A stretch of DNA of 64,000 bases from Conexibacter woesei Iso977N. GTDB lineage: Bacteria > Actinomycetota > Thermoleophilia > Solirubrobacterales > Solirubrobacteraceae. The notes beneath the pieces were generated by a model, which ran no database searches, was not told the DNA's origin, and saw nothing but the letters and a program-made list of their open reading frames with translations. The stretch lies in the NCBI RefSeq assembly GCF_000424625.1, contig NZ_AUKG01000002.1, positions 1,550,001 to 1,614,000 on the forward strand, given 5' to 3'. Of the stretch, positions 50,399 through 58,633 are shown in pieces. How positions within the stretch are numbered: position 1 is the first letter of the stretch; each line of letters begins with the position of its first letter. The position numbers and the translations under genes are program-made.

Positions 50399-51501
50399 GG
50401 GAACTCCGCGTGGATCGTCGTGCCCGAGCCCTTGACGCTCGTCACGGTCAGCGTGCCGTCGAGCGCCTCGACGCGGTGGCGCAGGCCGGTCAGGCCGCTG
50501 CCGGCCTCGATCGCGCCGCCCGGGCCCTCGTCGGAGACGTCGATCATCAGCCAGCCGTCGAGCTCGGCGAGCTGGACGTGCGCGGCCGCGCCCTCGGCGT
50601 GCTTGGCGACGTTCGTCAGCGACTCGGCGACGACGAAGTAGGCGGCGGTCTCGACGACCGGCAGCGGGCGCTCGGACAGCAGCGCGGCGTCGACGGTCAC
50701 CGGCGTGACCGCGCGGCGCCCGAGCGCCTCGACCGCCGCGGTCAGCCCGCGGTCGGCCAGGACCGGCGGCGCGATCCCGCGCGCGAGGTCGCGCAGCTCG
50801 CCGATCGCGGCGGTCGCCTCCCCGCGGGCGCGGGCGACCAGCTCGGCCTCCTCGGGATGGCCGGCGAGGCGCTCCTCGGCGCGGCCGAGCAGCAGCGACA
50901 GCCCGACCAGGCGCGCCTGCGCGCCGTCGTGGAGGTCGCGCTCGATCCGGCGCAGCTCGGCGGCCTGGACGTCGAGCGCGCCCTGGCGCGTCCGGGTCAG
51001 CTCGCCGACGCGCTCGGCCAGCTGCGCCTCGCGGCGGCTGCCGGGCAGGCGCTCGGCGTAGATCACGAGCGCGTGGACGGCGACGATGACGCCGAGGATC
51101 AGCAGCGGCCACAGCGGCCAGAAGGCGTGGACGTCGTTGGTCGTGAAGCCCCAGACGATCAGCAGCACGCCGCCGACGAGGCTCGTGACCATCATGTGCA
51201 GCGCGAGGCCGTGGCGCGCGGACGCCGGAGCGCTGAGGCCGAAGCGGATGATCGCGTGGACGCCGACGGTGATCCCGACGCCGAGCCACACCCACGCCGG
51301 CCAGTAGTAGCCGCCGCCGGTGATCGCCCAGACGATCGTCGCGACGAGGCCCGCGAGGCCCGACAGCGCGACGTGCAGCGGCAGCGCGCTGGCCTGCGGC
51401 GGGGCCGGTGCGAGCGGCGGCAGGTCGTCGCGGCGCCGGTCGTGGCCCGGCTCGTCGAGCCGCGGCAGGGTGAGGGCGGGTGTTGGGTCGGCCTCGGCCA
51501 C
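50386..51501 (-). CDS. Sensor histidine kinase (HisKA_3 type)
   Basis: 371 residues from GTG 51501. Four hydrophobic segments (about 44-62, 66-86, 100-120, 128-150) are followed by a DHp domain with H191 in IERDLHDGAQARLVGLS. The HATPase has an N-box (AESLTNVAKHAEG) and a G-box (VSDEGPGGA). The short membrane module lacks a periplasmic domain and probably senses the membrane. It is divergent from the FAD oxidoreductase gene. Confidence 0.93.
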   Translation of the reverse strand: MAEADPTPALTLPRLDEPGHDRRRDDLPPLAPAPPQASALPLHVALSGLAGLVATIVWAITGGGYYWPAWVWLGVGITVGVHAIIRFGLSAPASARHGLALHMMVTSLVGGVLLIVWGFTTNDVHAFWPLWPLLILGVIVAVHALVIYAERLPGSRREAQLAERVGELTRTRQGALDVQAAELRRIERDLHDGAQARLVGLSLLLGRAEERLAGHPEEAELVARARGEATAAIGELRDLARGIAPPVLADRGLTAAVEALGRRAVTPVTVDAALLSERPLPVVETAAYFVVAESLTNVAKHAEGAAAHVQLAELDGWLMIDVSDEGPGGAIEAGSGLTGLRHRVEALDGTLTVTSVKGSGTTIHAEFPCGR

Positions 51502-51521
51502 GGTGTGGCATCGATCATCGC

Positions 51522-51634
51522 AGGAGGAGCGGGTGAACGGCGCTGGGGAAACCCCGAGTCCGGCGGGATGGACAACCCGCGCATCGTGCGTTGCGCCGAA
51601 AGCGCTGAGCGCGCCCCGGTACCGTCGGGCGGGC
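51522..51634 (+). other. Leader of the FAD oxidoreductase gene with an in-frame alternative start
   Basis: AGGAGG at 51522-51527 stands 5 nt before a GTG (51533) that is in frame with the downstream gene, while the conserved protein start at ATG 51635 has no good Shine-Dalgarno. The interval also folds into GGGG-AAA-CCCC and GCGGG-8 nt-CCCGC hairpins. It may code for a 34-residue extension or be a structured leader. I cannot decide from sequence. Confidence 0.35.
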
Positions 51635-53062
51635 ATGCCGCGCCCCTGGCCGACGACCGAGCCCACCGCCGCGCACCGCGCGGCCTACGCCGACGCGAAG
51701 GTGGCGTCGTTCTGGCTGGACGACCTCCCGCCGCGCGACCCGCACCCGCCGCTGGCCGGGACCACCGACGCGGATCTCGTGATCGTCGGCGGCGGCTTCA
51801 CCGGGCTGTGGGCGGCGCTGCACGCCAAGCGCGACGCGCCGGAGCGCGACGTCGTCGTCCTGGAGGCCGACGTGGTCGGCGGCGGCGCGTCGGGGCGCAA
51901 CGGCGGGTTCATGGTGGCCTCGCTCACGCACGGGCTCTGGAACGGGCTCGCGCGCTTCGAGGACGAGATGCGGACGCTGGAGCGGCTGGCGTTCGAGAAC
52001 TTCGAGGGGATCCAGCGCGATCTCGAGGCGTACAACATCGACGCCGAGTTCGAGCTGACCGGCGAGCTGGGCGTGATGCTCGAGCCGCACGAGGCCGAGG
52101 GCGCCGAGGAGGAGGCCGCGCTGCTGCGCGACTACGGCCACGATGTTGTGGTCCTCGATCGCGACGCGATGCGCGCCGAGGTCGCCTCCCCCACCTACCT
52201 CGGCGGCGTCTGGGACCGCAACGGCGGCGGGCTGGTGCATCCGGCCAAGCTGGCCGACGGGCTGCGCGCCGCCGCTGTGCGCGCGGGCGTCCGGATCTTC
52301 GAGCACGAGCCGGCGACGGCGCTGAGCGCCGACAGGGGCGCGGTGACGATCTCCACGCCGGGCGGCGCGGTCCGGGCCGCGCGGGTCCTGCTGGCGACGA
52401 GCGCGTACCCGTCGTTGTTGTCGCGGTTGAGCCACTACGTCGTGCCGGTCTACGACTACGTGTTGATGACCGAGCCGCTGAGCGCCGCGCAGAAGGCGGC
52501 GATCGGGTGGAACGGGCGCCAGGGCATCGGCGACGGCGGCAACCAGTTCCACTACTACCGCCTGACCGCCGACGACCGGATCCTGTGGGGCGGCTACGAC
52601 GCCGTCTACCGCAGGGGCGGGCCGGTCGGCGCGCAGTACGACGACCACGACCCGACGTTCGCGGCGTTGTCGCAGCACTTCTTCACGACGTTCCCGCAGC
52701 TGGAGGGCCTGGGGTTCACGCATCGCTGGGGCGGCGCGATCGACACGTGCTCGCGGTTCAGCGTGTTCTTCGGCACCGCGCACGGCGGGCGCGTCGCGTA
52801 CGCGACCGGCTACACCGGGCTCGGCGTGGCGGCGACGCGCTTCGGCGCCCAGGTCGGGCTCGACCTGCTCGACGGGCACGAGACCGAGGCCACCAGGTTG
52901 AAGTACGTGCGCTCCAGGCCGGTGCCGTTCCCGCCCGAGCCGCTGCGCTCCGGCGTGATCGCGCTGACCCAGCGCGAGCTGGCGCGCGCCGATCGCCGCG
53001 AGGGCGCGCGCGGGCCGTGGCTCAGGACGCTGGACCGTCTCGGGCTGGGCTTCGACTCGTAG
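51635..53062 (+). CDS. FAD-dependent amine/amino-acid oxidase-like protein (DadA/PuuB family)
   Basis: 475 residues. The N-terminal FAD motif is DLVIVGGGFTGLWAALHA, then VVGGGASGRNGGFMVASL, a hallmark of the gamma-glutamylputrescine oxidase/glycine oxidase group. YYRLTADDRILWGGYDAVY and the C-terminal ATGYTGLGVAATRFGAQ are conserved. It probably oxidises a primary or secondary amine and yields H2O2. A convergent MmyB-type regulator lies beyond a shared terminator. A GTG at 51533 with a strong SD would extend the N-terminus by 34 residues. Confidence 0.87.
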   Translation: MPRPWPTTEPTAAHRAAYADAKVASFWLDDLPPRDPHPPLAGTTDADLVIVGGGFTGLWAALHAKRDAPERDVVVLEADVVGGGASGRNGGFMVASLTHGLWNGLARFEDEMRTLERLAFENFEGIQRDLEAYNIDAEFELTGELGVMLEPHEAEGAEEEAALLRDYGHDVVVLDRDAMRAEVASPTYLGGVWDRNGGGLVHPAKLADGLRAAAVRAGVRIFEHEPATALSADRGAVTISTPGGAVRAARVLLATSAYPSLLSRLSHYVVPVYDYVLMTEPLSAAQKAAIGWNGRQGIGDGGNQFHYYRLTADDRILWGGYDAVYRRGGPVGAQYDDHDPTFAALSQHFFTTFPQLEGLGFTHRWGGAIDTCSRFSVFFGTAHGGRVAYATGYTGLGVAATRFGAQVGLDLLDGHETEATRLKYVRSRPVPFPPEPLRSGVIALTQRELARADRREGARGPWLRTLDRLGLGFDS

Positions 53063-53068
53063 CAGCTC

Positions 53069-53109
53069 CAAGTCGTCTGGCCCCCAATATGTGGGGGTCA
53101 GACGACTTG
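53069..53109. terminator. Bidirectional terminator hairpin
   Basis: Arms of 17 bp (53069-53085 and 53093-53109: CAAGTCGTCTGGCCCCC with its complement) enclose the loop AATATGT. The single mismatch becomes a G-U pair in one RNA. It lies exactly between convergent genes ending at 53062 and 53113. No T-run follows, but the stem is the longest in the window and should act in both directions. Confidence 0.75.
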
Positions 53110-53112
53110 CAT

Positions 53113-53910
53113 CTAGATCGACTCGCGGAGGACCTGCGCGGTGTGGTCGTCGGCGGGGAAGAACGCCTCGATCGACAGCTCGGAGACCGTGATGTCCAGC
53201 GGCGTCCCGAAGGTCGTGATCGTCGACATGAAGGAGAGCTCGCCGGACGGGTGGTGCAGGCGCAGCGGGACGACGATCGCGCCGGGCGCCGGGATGCCCT
53301 CGTCCTCCTCGCCGCCGGGGTAGGCCTCCAGCTCGGCCAGGAGCGCGCGCAGCTGGGCGTCCTGGGTGGCGTTGACCTCGCGGCGCAGGCGCGCGAGGAG
53401 GTGGCCGCGCCACTCGGCGAGGTTGGCGATCTGCGGCGCCATGCCCTCCGGGTGCAGGGTCAGGCGCAGCGCGTTGATCGGCGGCTCCAGGAGGTGCGCG
53501 GCGCAGCCGGCGGTCATCAGCGGGATGCCGGCGTTGCCGTCGACCAGCTCCCAGCGGCGGTCGACCGCGATCGCCGGGTACGGCTCGTGGGCGGCGAGCA
53601 GGCGTCGGACCGCGTCGCGGACCTGGCCGAGGCCGGCGTCCTCGAACGACGACTCGGCGTACGCGGGCGCGTAGCCGGCGGCGAGCAGCAGCTCGTTGCG
53701 CTCGCGCAGCGGGACGTCGAGGTGCTCGGCCAGCCGGACGACCATCTCCCGGCTCGGCTTGGACCGCCCGGTCTCGACGAAGCTCAGATGCCGCGTCGAG
53801 ACCGCGGCCTCGAGCGCCAGCTCCATCTGGCTGAGTCGGCGCTGGTCACGCCAGCGCCGCAGCAACGGCCCGACACCGGCCGGCGAGTTCAGGACAGCAG
53901 AAGCGCTCAT
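53113..53910 (-). CDS. XRE-family regulator with MmyB-like ligand-binding domain
   Basis: 265 residues. The N-terminal HTH (about 13-68) reads WRDQRRLSQMELALEA and STRHLSFVETGRSKPS. It is followed by the MmyB-like PAS-fold domain (about 100-260: YPAIAVDRRWELVDGNAG, LHPEGMAPQIANLAEW). Regulators of this type often control nearby oxidoreductase or SnoaL-like genes and bind fatty-acid-like ligands. A 17-bp palindrome lies 35 nt upstream of its start, and a near-identical site lies 35 nt upstream of the SnoaL-like gene at 5637-6020. Confidence 0.9.
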   Translation of the reverse strand: MSASAVLNSPAGVGPLLRRWRDQRRLSQMELALEAAVSTRHLSFVETGRSKPSREMVVRLAEHLDVPLRERNELLLAAGYAPAYAESSFEDAGLGQVRDAVRRLLAAHEPYPAIAVDRRWELVDGNAGIPLMTAGCAAHLLEPPINALRLTLHPEGMAPQIANLAEWRGHLLARLRREVNATQDAQLRALLAELEAYPGGEEDEGIPAPGAIVVPLRLHHPSGELSFMSTITTFGTPLDITVSELSIEAFFPADDHTAQVLRESI

Positions 53911-53945
53911 CCCTGGAACCGTACGACGCCCCGCGCCGCGCAGCC

Positions 53946-53962
53946 ATGACCTCAGAGGTAAC
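53946..53962. promoter_or_regulatory. Second copy of the 17-bp palindrome, upstream of the MmyB regulator
   Basis: ATGACCTC-A-GAGGTAAC matches the site at 6056-6072 in 14 of 17 positions, with core arms ACCTC/GAGGT. It lies 35 nt from the minus-strand start at 53910. Autoregulation by the MmyB-type protein is the simplest reading. Confidence 0.6.
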
Positions 53963-53964
53963 GG

Positions 53965-54231
53965 CTAGTGGTTCCGCAGCGCGTCGACCAGCTCGTCCTT
54001 GTTCATGTCCGAGCGACCGTCGATGTCGAGCTCCTTCGCGCGGTCCTGGAGGTCGTCGACCGTCCAGTCCTCGTAGGAGCCGGACTGGCCGCCCTTCTTG
54101 GAGACGTCGGTGCCGGCCGCCTTGGCGTTGGCGATGCGGGCCGCCTTCTCCTTGCTGGCGCCGTCGTCGCGCAGGGCCTCGTAGGTCTTGTCGTCCTTCA
54201 CGGACGGGCCGGGGGTCTTGGATCCGGGCAT
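53965..54231 (-). CDS. Small Rho_N/DUF7218-type protein
   Basis: 88 residues. The N-terminus (KTPGPSVKDDKTYEALRDDG, then ASKEKAARIANAKAA) is a lysine-rich helix. The C-terminus (WTVDDLQDRAKELDIDGRS, then MNKDELVDALRNH) is a SAP/Rho_N-like helical motif that in other proteins contacts nucleic acid. Its role is not known, possibly stress-related or nucleoid-associated. It stands between the MmyB regulator and RNase HI on the same strand. Confidence 0.75.
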   Translation of the reverse strand: MPGSKTPGPSVKDDKTYEALRDDGASKEKAARIANAKAAGTDVSKKGGQSGSYEDWTVDDLQDRAKELDIDGRSDMNKDELVDALRNH

Positions 54232-54261
54232 GTCCGAGGACTTCCCGGAACCGCCCGACCG

Positions 54262-54801
54262 CTATGCGTGCGCTTTGGCGGCCGCAACCGCGAGCCTGTC
54301 GGCGCGGTCGTTGAGGACCTTGTGGGCGTGCTGGGTGCCGGTCTCGTGGCCCTTGACCCAGTGCCAGCGGACCTCGGCGTGGCGGGCGATCTCCTCGTCG
54401 AGGGCGACGACCAGGTCCTGGTTCTTGACCGGCTGGCCGGACGCGGTCTTCCAGCCCTTCTTCTTCCAGCCGTGGATCCACTTGGTCATCGAGTCGAGCA
54501 GCAGCGTCGAGTCGGTGACGATGCACACGGTCGAGCCGGGCTCCAGCGAGCGCATGCCCTCCAGCGCCGCCGTGTACTCCATGCGGTTGTTGGTGGTGTG
54601 GCCCTCGCCGCCGGACAGCTCGACCGGCTCGGCGCCGTCGGGCCCGCAGACGATCGCCGCCCAGCCGCCCGGGCCCGGGTTGCCGCTGCAGGCGCCGTCG
54701 GTCCAGACCAGCGCCTCGCCCGGGCGGGCCTCGACGGGCGTCTCGGGGGCGCGGGGCGCCCTGGGTCGGCGGCGGCGGTACGGCGGTGCTGAGGAAGGCA
54801 T
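54262..54801 (-). CDS. rnhA: Ribonuclease HI
   Basis: 179 residues. The RNase H catalytic carboxylates are D35 (VWTDGACSGNPGPGGWA), E75 (NNRMEY), D97 (VTDSTLLLDS) and D165/D168 (LNDRADRLA). The basic protrusion WIHGWKKKGWKTASG is present, as in the E. coli enzyme. It degrades RNA in RNA-DNA hybrids. An Arg/Pro-rich N-terminal extension of about 28 residues is not part of the fold. Confidence 0.94.
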   Translation of the reverse strand: MPSSAPPYRRRRPRAPRAPETPVEARPGEALVWTDGACSGNPGPGGWAAIVCGPDGAEPVELSGGEGHTTNNRMEYTAALEGMRSLEPGSTVCIVTDSTLLLDSMTKWIHGWKKKGWKTASGQPVKNQDLVVALDEEIARHAEVRWHWVKGHETGTQHAHKVLNDRADRLAVAAAKAHA

Positions 54802-54844
54802 GACGGCGGCGGATGCTAGGTGGGCGGGCGGACGGTTCGTGGGG

Positions 54845-55291
54845 TCAGACCGGGTTGGCCGGCTCGAGCAGCACCCAGGCCACCCAGCCCGCCCCGCAGA
54901 GCACCGCCAGGACGAGCCCGAGGGGCGTCCAGCGGCGCCAGTCCGTGCGCGTCGAGGCGATCAGCGCGGCGAATGCGAAGGCCAGCGAGCCGACGCCCAG
55001 CAGCCACTGCGCCTGCCACTGCCAGGACTCCTGGTAGCCCGTCCACGGGTGGCCGGCCTCGTGCGGCAGGATGCCGTCGCCGTCGTGGCAGTTCAGCCCG
55101 CAGTCATCGCTCTCGTGCCCGACCGCGAGCAACATGATGAAGAACGTGACGAACGTGACGCCCGCCGCCAGGCCGGTCCCCTCGACCAGCCTCCGGCGCC
55201 GCGGGACCTCGTCGTAGAAGTCGCGGTTGCGCCAGCCGCCGGGCCGGGAGAGACGCTCGCGCTCGTGCTCCTGATGCACGCAGGCAAGCAT
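54845..55291 (-). CDS. Membrane protein with three helices and a Cys/His-rich loop
   Basis: 148 residues. The transmembrane segments are about 43-60, 95-115 and 122-143. The loop between helices 1 and 2 (HESDDCGLNCHDGDGILPHE) has two Cys and several His and Asp, and could hold a metal or a disulfide outside the cell. I do not recognise a family. ATG 55291 and GTG 55300 are both possible starts. It is divergent from the cupin gene, with 11 bp between starts. Confidence 0.65.
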   Translation of the reverse strand: MLACVHQEHERERLSRPGGWRNRDFYDEVPRRRRLVEGTGLAAGVTFVTFFIMLLAVGHESDDCGLNCHDGDGILPHEAGHPWTGYQESWQWQAQWLLGVGSLAFAFAALIASTRTDWRRWTPLGLVLAVLCGAGWVAWVLLEPANPV

Positions 55292-55302
55292 AGACTGCAC
55301 CG

Positions 55303-55839
55303 ATGAGCGAGTCAGACCAGCAGCCCCGCCGGGGCACGCCGACCCAGCCGTGGACGGTCGTCAACGCGATCGCGCAGCCGTGGCGTGCCGCGCCCGGCTG
55401 GGGCCGGTTCGTGAAGTTCGAGGATCCCGACGGGCCGCGCTGGTCGCAGTACGGCTTCAACATCCAGGTCCTCGAGCCCGGCGACATCAGCACGATGTAC
55501 CACGGCGAGGGTGCCCAGGAGGACTTCGTGGTCCTGGCCGGATCGTGCCTGGCGATCGTCGAGGGCGAGGAGGTCCGGCTGGAGGCGTGGGACGTCCTGC
55601 ACTGCCCGGAGTGGACGCGCCACGGCTTCAAGAACGACACCGACGGGCCCTGCGCGATCCTGATGATCGGTGGGCGCCAGAACGGGGAGGAGTACGAGGT
55701 CGAGTACCCGTACGACGCGACGGCGGTCAGGCGCGGCGCGGGGGTCGAGGCCTACACGACCGAGGGCGACGTCGCTTACGCGGGAACGCCCGACTACGAG
55801 GTCGAGGCCTACAGGAGCGGGACACTGCCCGGAGCGTGA
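55303..55839 (+). CDS. Cupin-domain protein
   Basis: 178 residues. Cupin motif 1 is degenerate: TMYHGEGAQEDFVVLAGSCLAIVEGEE (seen as YHGEGAQEDFVVLAG). Motif 2 contains DVLHCPEWTRHGF, with the metal-type His residues H67, H112 and H118 approximately. The family is functionally broad, covering dioxygenases, isomerases and storage or sensing proteins. The stop codon lies inside a hairpin (55835-55853). Confidence 0.82.
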   Translation: MSESDQQPRRGTPTQPWTVVNAIAQPWRAAPGWGRFVKFEDPDGPRWSQYGFNIQVLEPGDISTMYHGEGAQEDFVVLAGSCLAIVEGEEVRLEAWDVLHCPEWTRHGFKNDTDGPCAILMIGGRQNGEEYEVEYPYDATAVRRGAGVEAYTTEGDVAYAGTPDYEVEAYRSGTLPGA

Positions 55840-55853
55840 CGCGCTGCGTCACG
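55835..55853. terminator. Hairpin at the cupin stop codon
   Basis: CGTGACGC-GCT-GCGTCACG is an 8-bp stem with a 3-nt loop that includes the TGA stop. It lies between the convergent cupin and cold-shock genes, 31 nt from the latter's stop. A likely terminator without a T-run. Confidence 0.5.
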
Positions 55854-55884
55854 CCCCGGGTGTCCGCAAAACGAGCTGGGGCTC

Positions 55885-56088
55885 TTAGGCCGCCGAGACG
55901 TTGACGGCGTTCGGGCCCTTGGGGCCGGACTCCGCCTCGTACGAGACCTTCGCGCCCTCGGCGAGGGTGCGGAAGCCGTCGGAGTTGATCGCGCTGTGGT
56001 GGACGAAGAGGTCCTTGCCCCCGTCGTCCGGCGTGATGAAGCCGAAGCCCTTCTCGTCGCTGAACCACTTCACGGTTCCAGTAGCCAT
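55885..56088 (-). CDS. Cold-shock protein (CspA family)
   Basis: 67 residues, a single cold-shock OB domain. RNP1 is KGFGFITP and RNP2 is DLFVHHSAI; the aromatic RNA-binding residues W8, F15, F17 and F28 are conserved. It is an RNA chaperone. GGAGG stands 7 nt upstream of the ATG, the best Shine-Dalgarno in the window. A 457-bp gene-free region precedes it, consistent with a long structured leader. Confidence 0.95.
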   Translation of the reverse strand: MATGTVKWFSDEKGFGFITPDDGGKDLFVHHSAINSDGFRTLAEGAKVSYEAESGPKGPNAVNVSAA

Positions 56089-56545
56089 TGCTGTACCTCC
56101 ACTGCTTTGGTGCTCTGATGACGCGCGGTGGATGCTGAGCAACGACTGCGGACACACGGGCACTGCTGATGCCGAAGGTCTCTCCCCCGGCCTGTACAAC
56201 GCGAAGGCTAGCACCATCTGGACGATCGGTCGGAACGTCTGTTCACGGCCATGTGTGTCTGAACCCGACCCCACCCCGGCCGCTAGGCTGTGTCCTCCCG
56301 GCGGGCCGCCCACTCGACCGGGGCCCTTCCCTCGTGGTGGGCCCAACCAGTGGCAACGCGCCGCTCCTCGGAGTGGCGGTCATGTCCACGGTGGTCGGGA
56401 GTGTGACGCCGCCCAGGCAAACACACTCGTCCTGGGATGTATGAAAAAAGTGGTGGCCCTTGACCGGGGCGGAGGCGTCCGGACCCACGTTGGTCCGGGC
56501 GCCGTCATCCGCCCCGCGCCCGCGCCGCCGCCACTGCGCTCGTCG
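56089..56545 (-). other. Gene-free leader region of the cold-shock gene
   Basis: 457 bp with no convincing gene. Base composition is lower in GC than the flanks and includes an A/T patch (ATGTATGAAAAAAGTGG) near 56440-56455. On the minus strand it would supply the cold-shock gene with a long 5' UTR, a known feature of csp genes. A hairpin at 56479-56498 lies between the sigma-factor stop and the T-run. Short open frames here lack start signals and family similarity. Confidence 0.55.
56479..56498 (-). terminator. Hairpin downstream of the sigma-factor gene
   Basis: CCGGACC-6 nt-GGTCCGG is a perfect 7-bp stem. On the minus strand it is followed about 25-30 nt later by TTTTTT. The distance is too great for a classical intrinsic terminator, so the call is tentative. 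Confidence 0.35.
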
Positions 56546-57607
56546 CTAGGCCGCGACGTCCTTCAGCGCCTCGATCTCCCGCACCGTCGACAGGTGCTCC
56601 AGCGCGCGCCGCTCCAGCGTCCGGACCTCGGTCTGGCGCAGCCCCAGCCGGCGCCCGATCTCCTGGACGCCGACCGGCTCGCGCGCGGCGTCCAGCCCGT
56701 AGCGCATGACCACGACGGTCCGCTCGCGCTCGGGCAGCGACGCCAGCGCGTGCTGGACCGCCGCCTCGCGCAGCGAGACGACGACCTCCTCCTCCGGCGC
56801 GGGCGCGTCGGAGGGCAGCAGGTCCCCGAACGCCGCCTCGCCGGACTCGCCGACCGGCCGGTCCAGCGACGTCACGGTCCGCGCCATGTCGCGCAGCTTC
56901 TCGATGTCGGCGAGGTCGATCTCGGCGCGCGCGGCGATCTCGGCGTCGGTCGGCGCGCGCCCCAGCTCGGCCGACAGCTCCCTGGCCGCCCGCGCCGCCT
57001 TGCGCTCGCGCTGCAGCACGTTGGTCGGGATCCGGATCGTGCGCTCCTTGTTCTCCATCCCGCGCTGGATCGCCTGGCGGATCCAGTAGGTCGCGTAGGT
57101 GGAGAACTTGAACCCGCGCCGCCAGTCGAACTTCTCGGCCGCGCGGATCAGGCCGAAGATGCCCTCCTGGATCAGGTCGAGCAGCGTCATCCCGTCGGTC
57201 GGGTAGCGCTTGGCGATCGACACGACGAGCGCGAGGTTGGAGGTGATCATCCGCTCCTTGGCGGCCTCGTCGCCGTTCTCGATCCGCTTGGCCAGCTCGA
57301 TCTCCTCGGCCGCGGTCAGCAGCGGGTGGCGCCGGACCTCGCGCAGGAACAGCGACAGCGCGTCGGTCGTGCTCGTCGCCAGGTCGCCGACGAGGTAGTT
57401 CGTCGGCGCGACCCTGTCGTGGCCGCAGTCGTCGGTGATGTCGAGCCCGCGGAGCCGGGCCTCCTCCTCGATCTGCCCCTGGGCCTCGTCGTCGAGCTCG
57501 AGCCTTGCCACCAGCCCGGCGATGTCGTGCAGGCAGAGCGAGCCCTGCTCTTCGGCAGCGTCGAGCATGGCGCCGACGGCGGAACGTTGCGTCTGGTCCA
57601 GGTCCAC
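56546..57607 (-). CDS. RNA polymerase sigma factor, SigA/RpoD-like group
   Basis: 353 residues from GTG 57607. A region 1.1-like N-terminus (about 1-60), region 1.2 ([10 protein letters not shown]), region 2 ([33 protein letters not shown] as two pieces), region 3 (about 195-270) and region 4 ([34 protein letters not shown]) are all present. The -10-binding residues [11 protein letters not shown] are canonical. It may be the principal sigma or a group 2 paralogue. A -10-like TATTCA stands 6 nt before the GTG, suggesting a leaderless mRNA. Confidence 0.9.
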   Translation of the reverse strand: MDLDQTQRSAVGAMLDAAEEQGSLCLHDIAGLVARLELDDEAQGQIEEEARLRGLDITDDCGHDRVAPTNYLVGDLATSTTDALSLFLREVRRHPLLTAAEEIELAKRIENGDEAAKERMITSNLALVVSIAKRYPTDGMTLLDLIQEGIFGLIRAAEKFDWRRGFKFSTYATYWIRQAIQRGMENKERTIRIPTNVLQRERKAARAARELSAELGRAPTDAEIAARAEIDLADIEKLRDMARTVTSLDRPVGESGEAAFGDLLPSDAPAPEEEVVVSLREAAVQHALASLPERERTVVVMRYGLDAAREPVGVQEIGRRLGLRQTEVRTLERRALEHLSTVREIEALKDVAA

Positions 57608-57646
57608 AACGAGTGAATACCCGCAGCGCCTCGTAGGATGCGCTCG

Positions 57647-58633
57647 GTGTCCCGTCCCGCCATCGAGGTCACCGGTCTGGAGCGTGAGTTCGGCGGCGGC
57701 TTCCGCGCCGTCGACGGCATCGACCTGCATGTCGCGCCCGGGGAGGTGTACGGGTTCCTGGGCCCCAACGGCGCCGGGAAGACCACGACGGTCCGAATGC
57801 TGGTGACGCTGCTGAAGCCGACCGGCGGCCGCGCGCTGATCGCCGGCCACGACGTCGCGACCGAGCCCGCCGCGGTCCGGCGCAGGATCGGCGTCGCGCT
57901 GCAGGAGGCCGCGCTGGACCTGCTGATGACCGGCACCGAGATGATGGAGCTGCAGGCGACGCTGCACGGGATCCCGCGCAAGCGCGTCGCCGCGCGCGCC
58001 GCCGACCTGATCGAGCGCGTCGGCCTGACCGCCGCGGCCGAGCGCCGCGTCGGGACCTACTCCGGCGGCATGCGCCGCCGCCTGGACCTCGCGATGGCGC
58101 TGATCCACGCGCCCGAGGTGCTGTTCCTCGACGAGCCGACGACCGGCCTGGACCCGACCTCGCGCGCCACGCTGTGGGACGAGGTCCGGCGCCTGCGCGA
58201 CGAGGGCACCGCGGTCTTCCTGACCACGCAGTACCTCGAGGAGGCCGACCAGCTCGCCGACCGCGTCGGGATCATCGACCACGGCAGGATCGTCGCCGAG
58301 GGCACGCCCGCCTCGCTGAAGGCCGAGATCGGCCTGCCGCACCTGGACATCGTGCTGGTCGGGACGGTCGTGGACGTCGCGCGCGCCGAGCGGGCGATCG
58401 CGCCGTTCGGCACGCTGCGCGCCGCGACGCCGGGCGTCCACGTGTCGCTGTCCGTGCGCGACGGTGCCGCGGCGATCGCGCCGGTCGTCCGGGCGCTGGA
58501 CGAGGCGGGCCTGGCGGTCGAGGGCATCGAGCTCGTCCGCCCCAGCCTCGACGACGTGTTCGCCGAGAAGACCGGGCACCGCCTGGAGGGCGACGCCGCG
58601 GCGGCCGCGGCGGTCCCCGAGGTGGCGGCTTGA
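57647..58633 (+). CDS. ABC transporter ATP-binding protein, DrrA/daunorubicin-resistance type
   Basis: 328 residues. Walker A is [12 protein letters not shown], the signature is [12 protein letters not shown], Walker B is [13 protein letters not shown] and the H-loop is [11 protein letters not shown]-terminal regulatory extension (about 215-328) is typical of DrrA-like exporters. I chose GTG 57647, which has AGGA 8 nt upstream; ATG 57638 is in frame. The next two genes encode the permeases, with 4-nt overlaps. Probable cargo is a lipid or drug-like molecule. Confidence 0.93.
   Translation: MSRPAIEVTGLEREFGGGFRAVDGIDLHVAPGEVYGFLGPNGAGKTTTVRMLVTLLKPTGGRALIAGHDVATEPAAVRRRIGVALQEAALDLLMTGTEMMELQATLHGIPRKRVAARAADLIERVGLTAAAERRVGTYSGGMRRRLDLAMALIHAPEVLFLDEPTTGLDPTSRATLWDEVRRLRDEGTAVFLTTQYLEEADQLADRVGIIDHGRIVAEGTPASLKAEIGLPHLDIVLVGTVVDVARAERAIAPFGTLRAATPGVHVSLSVRDGAAAIAPVVRALDEAGLAVEGIELVRPSLDDVFAEKTGHRLEGDAAAAAAVPEVAA

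Noticed and set aside
56243-56488. 81-residue open frame on the minus strand in the cold-shock leader
   Set aside because: No ribosome site and no recognisable family. The region is better explained as a leader RNA.
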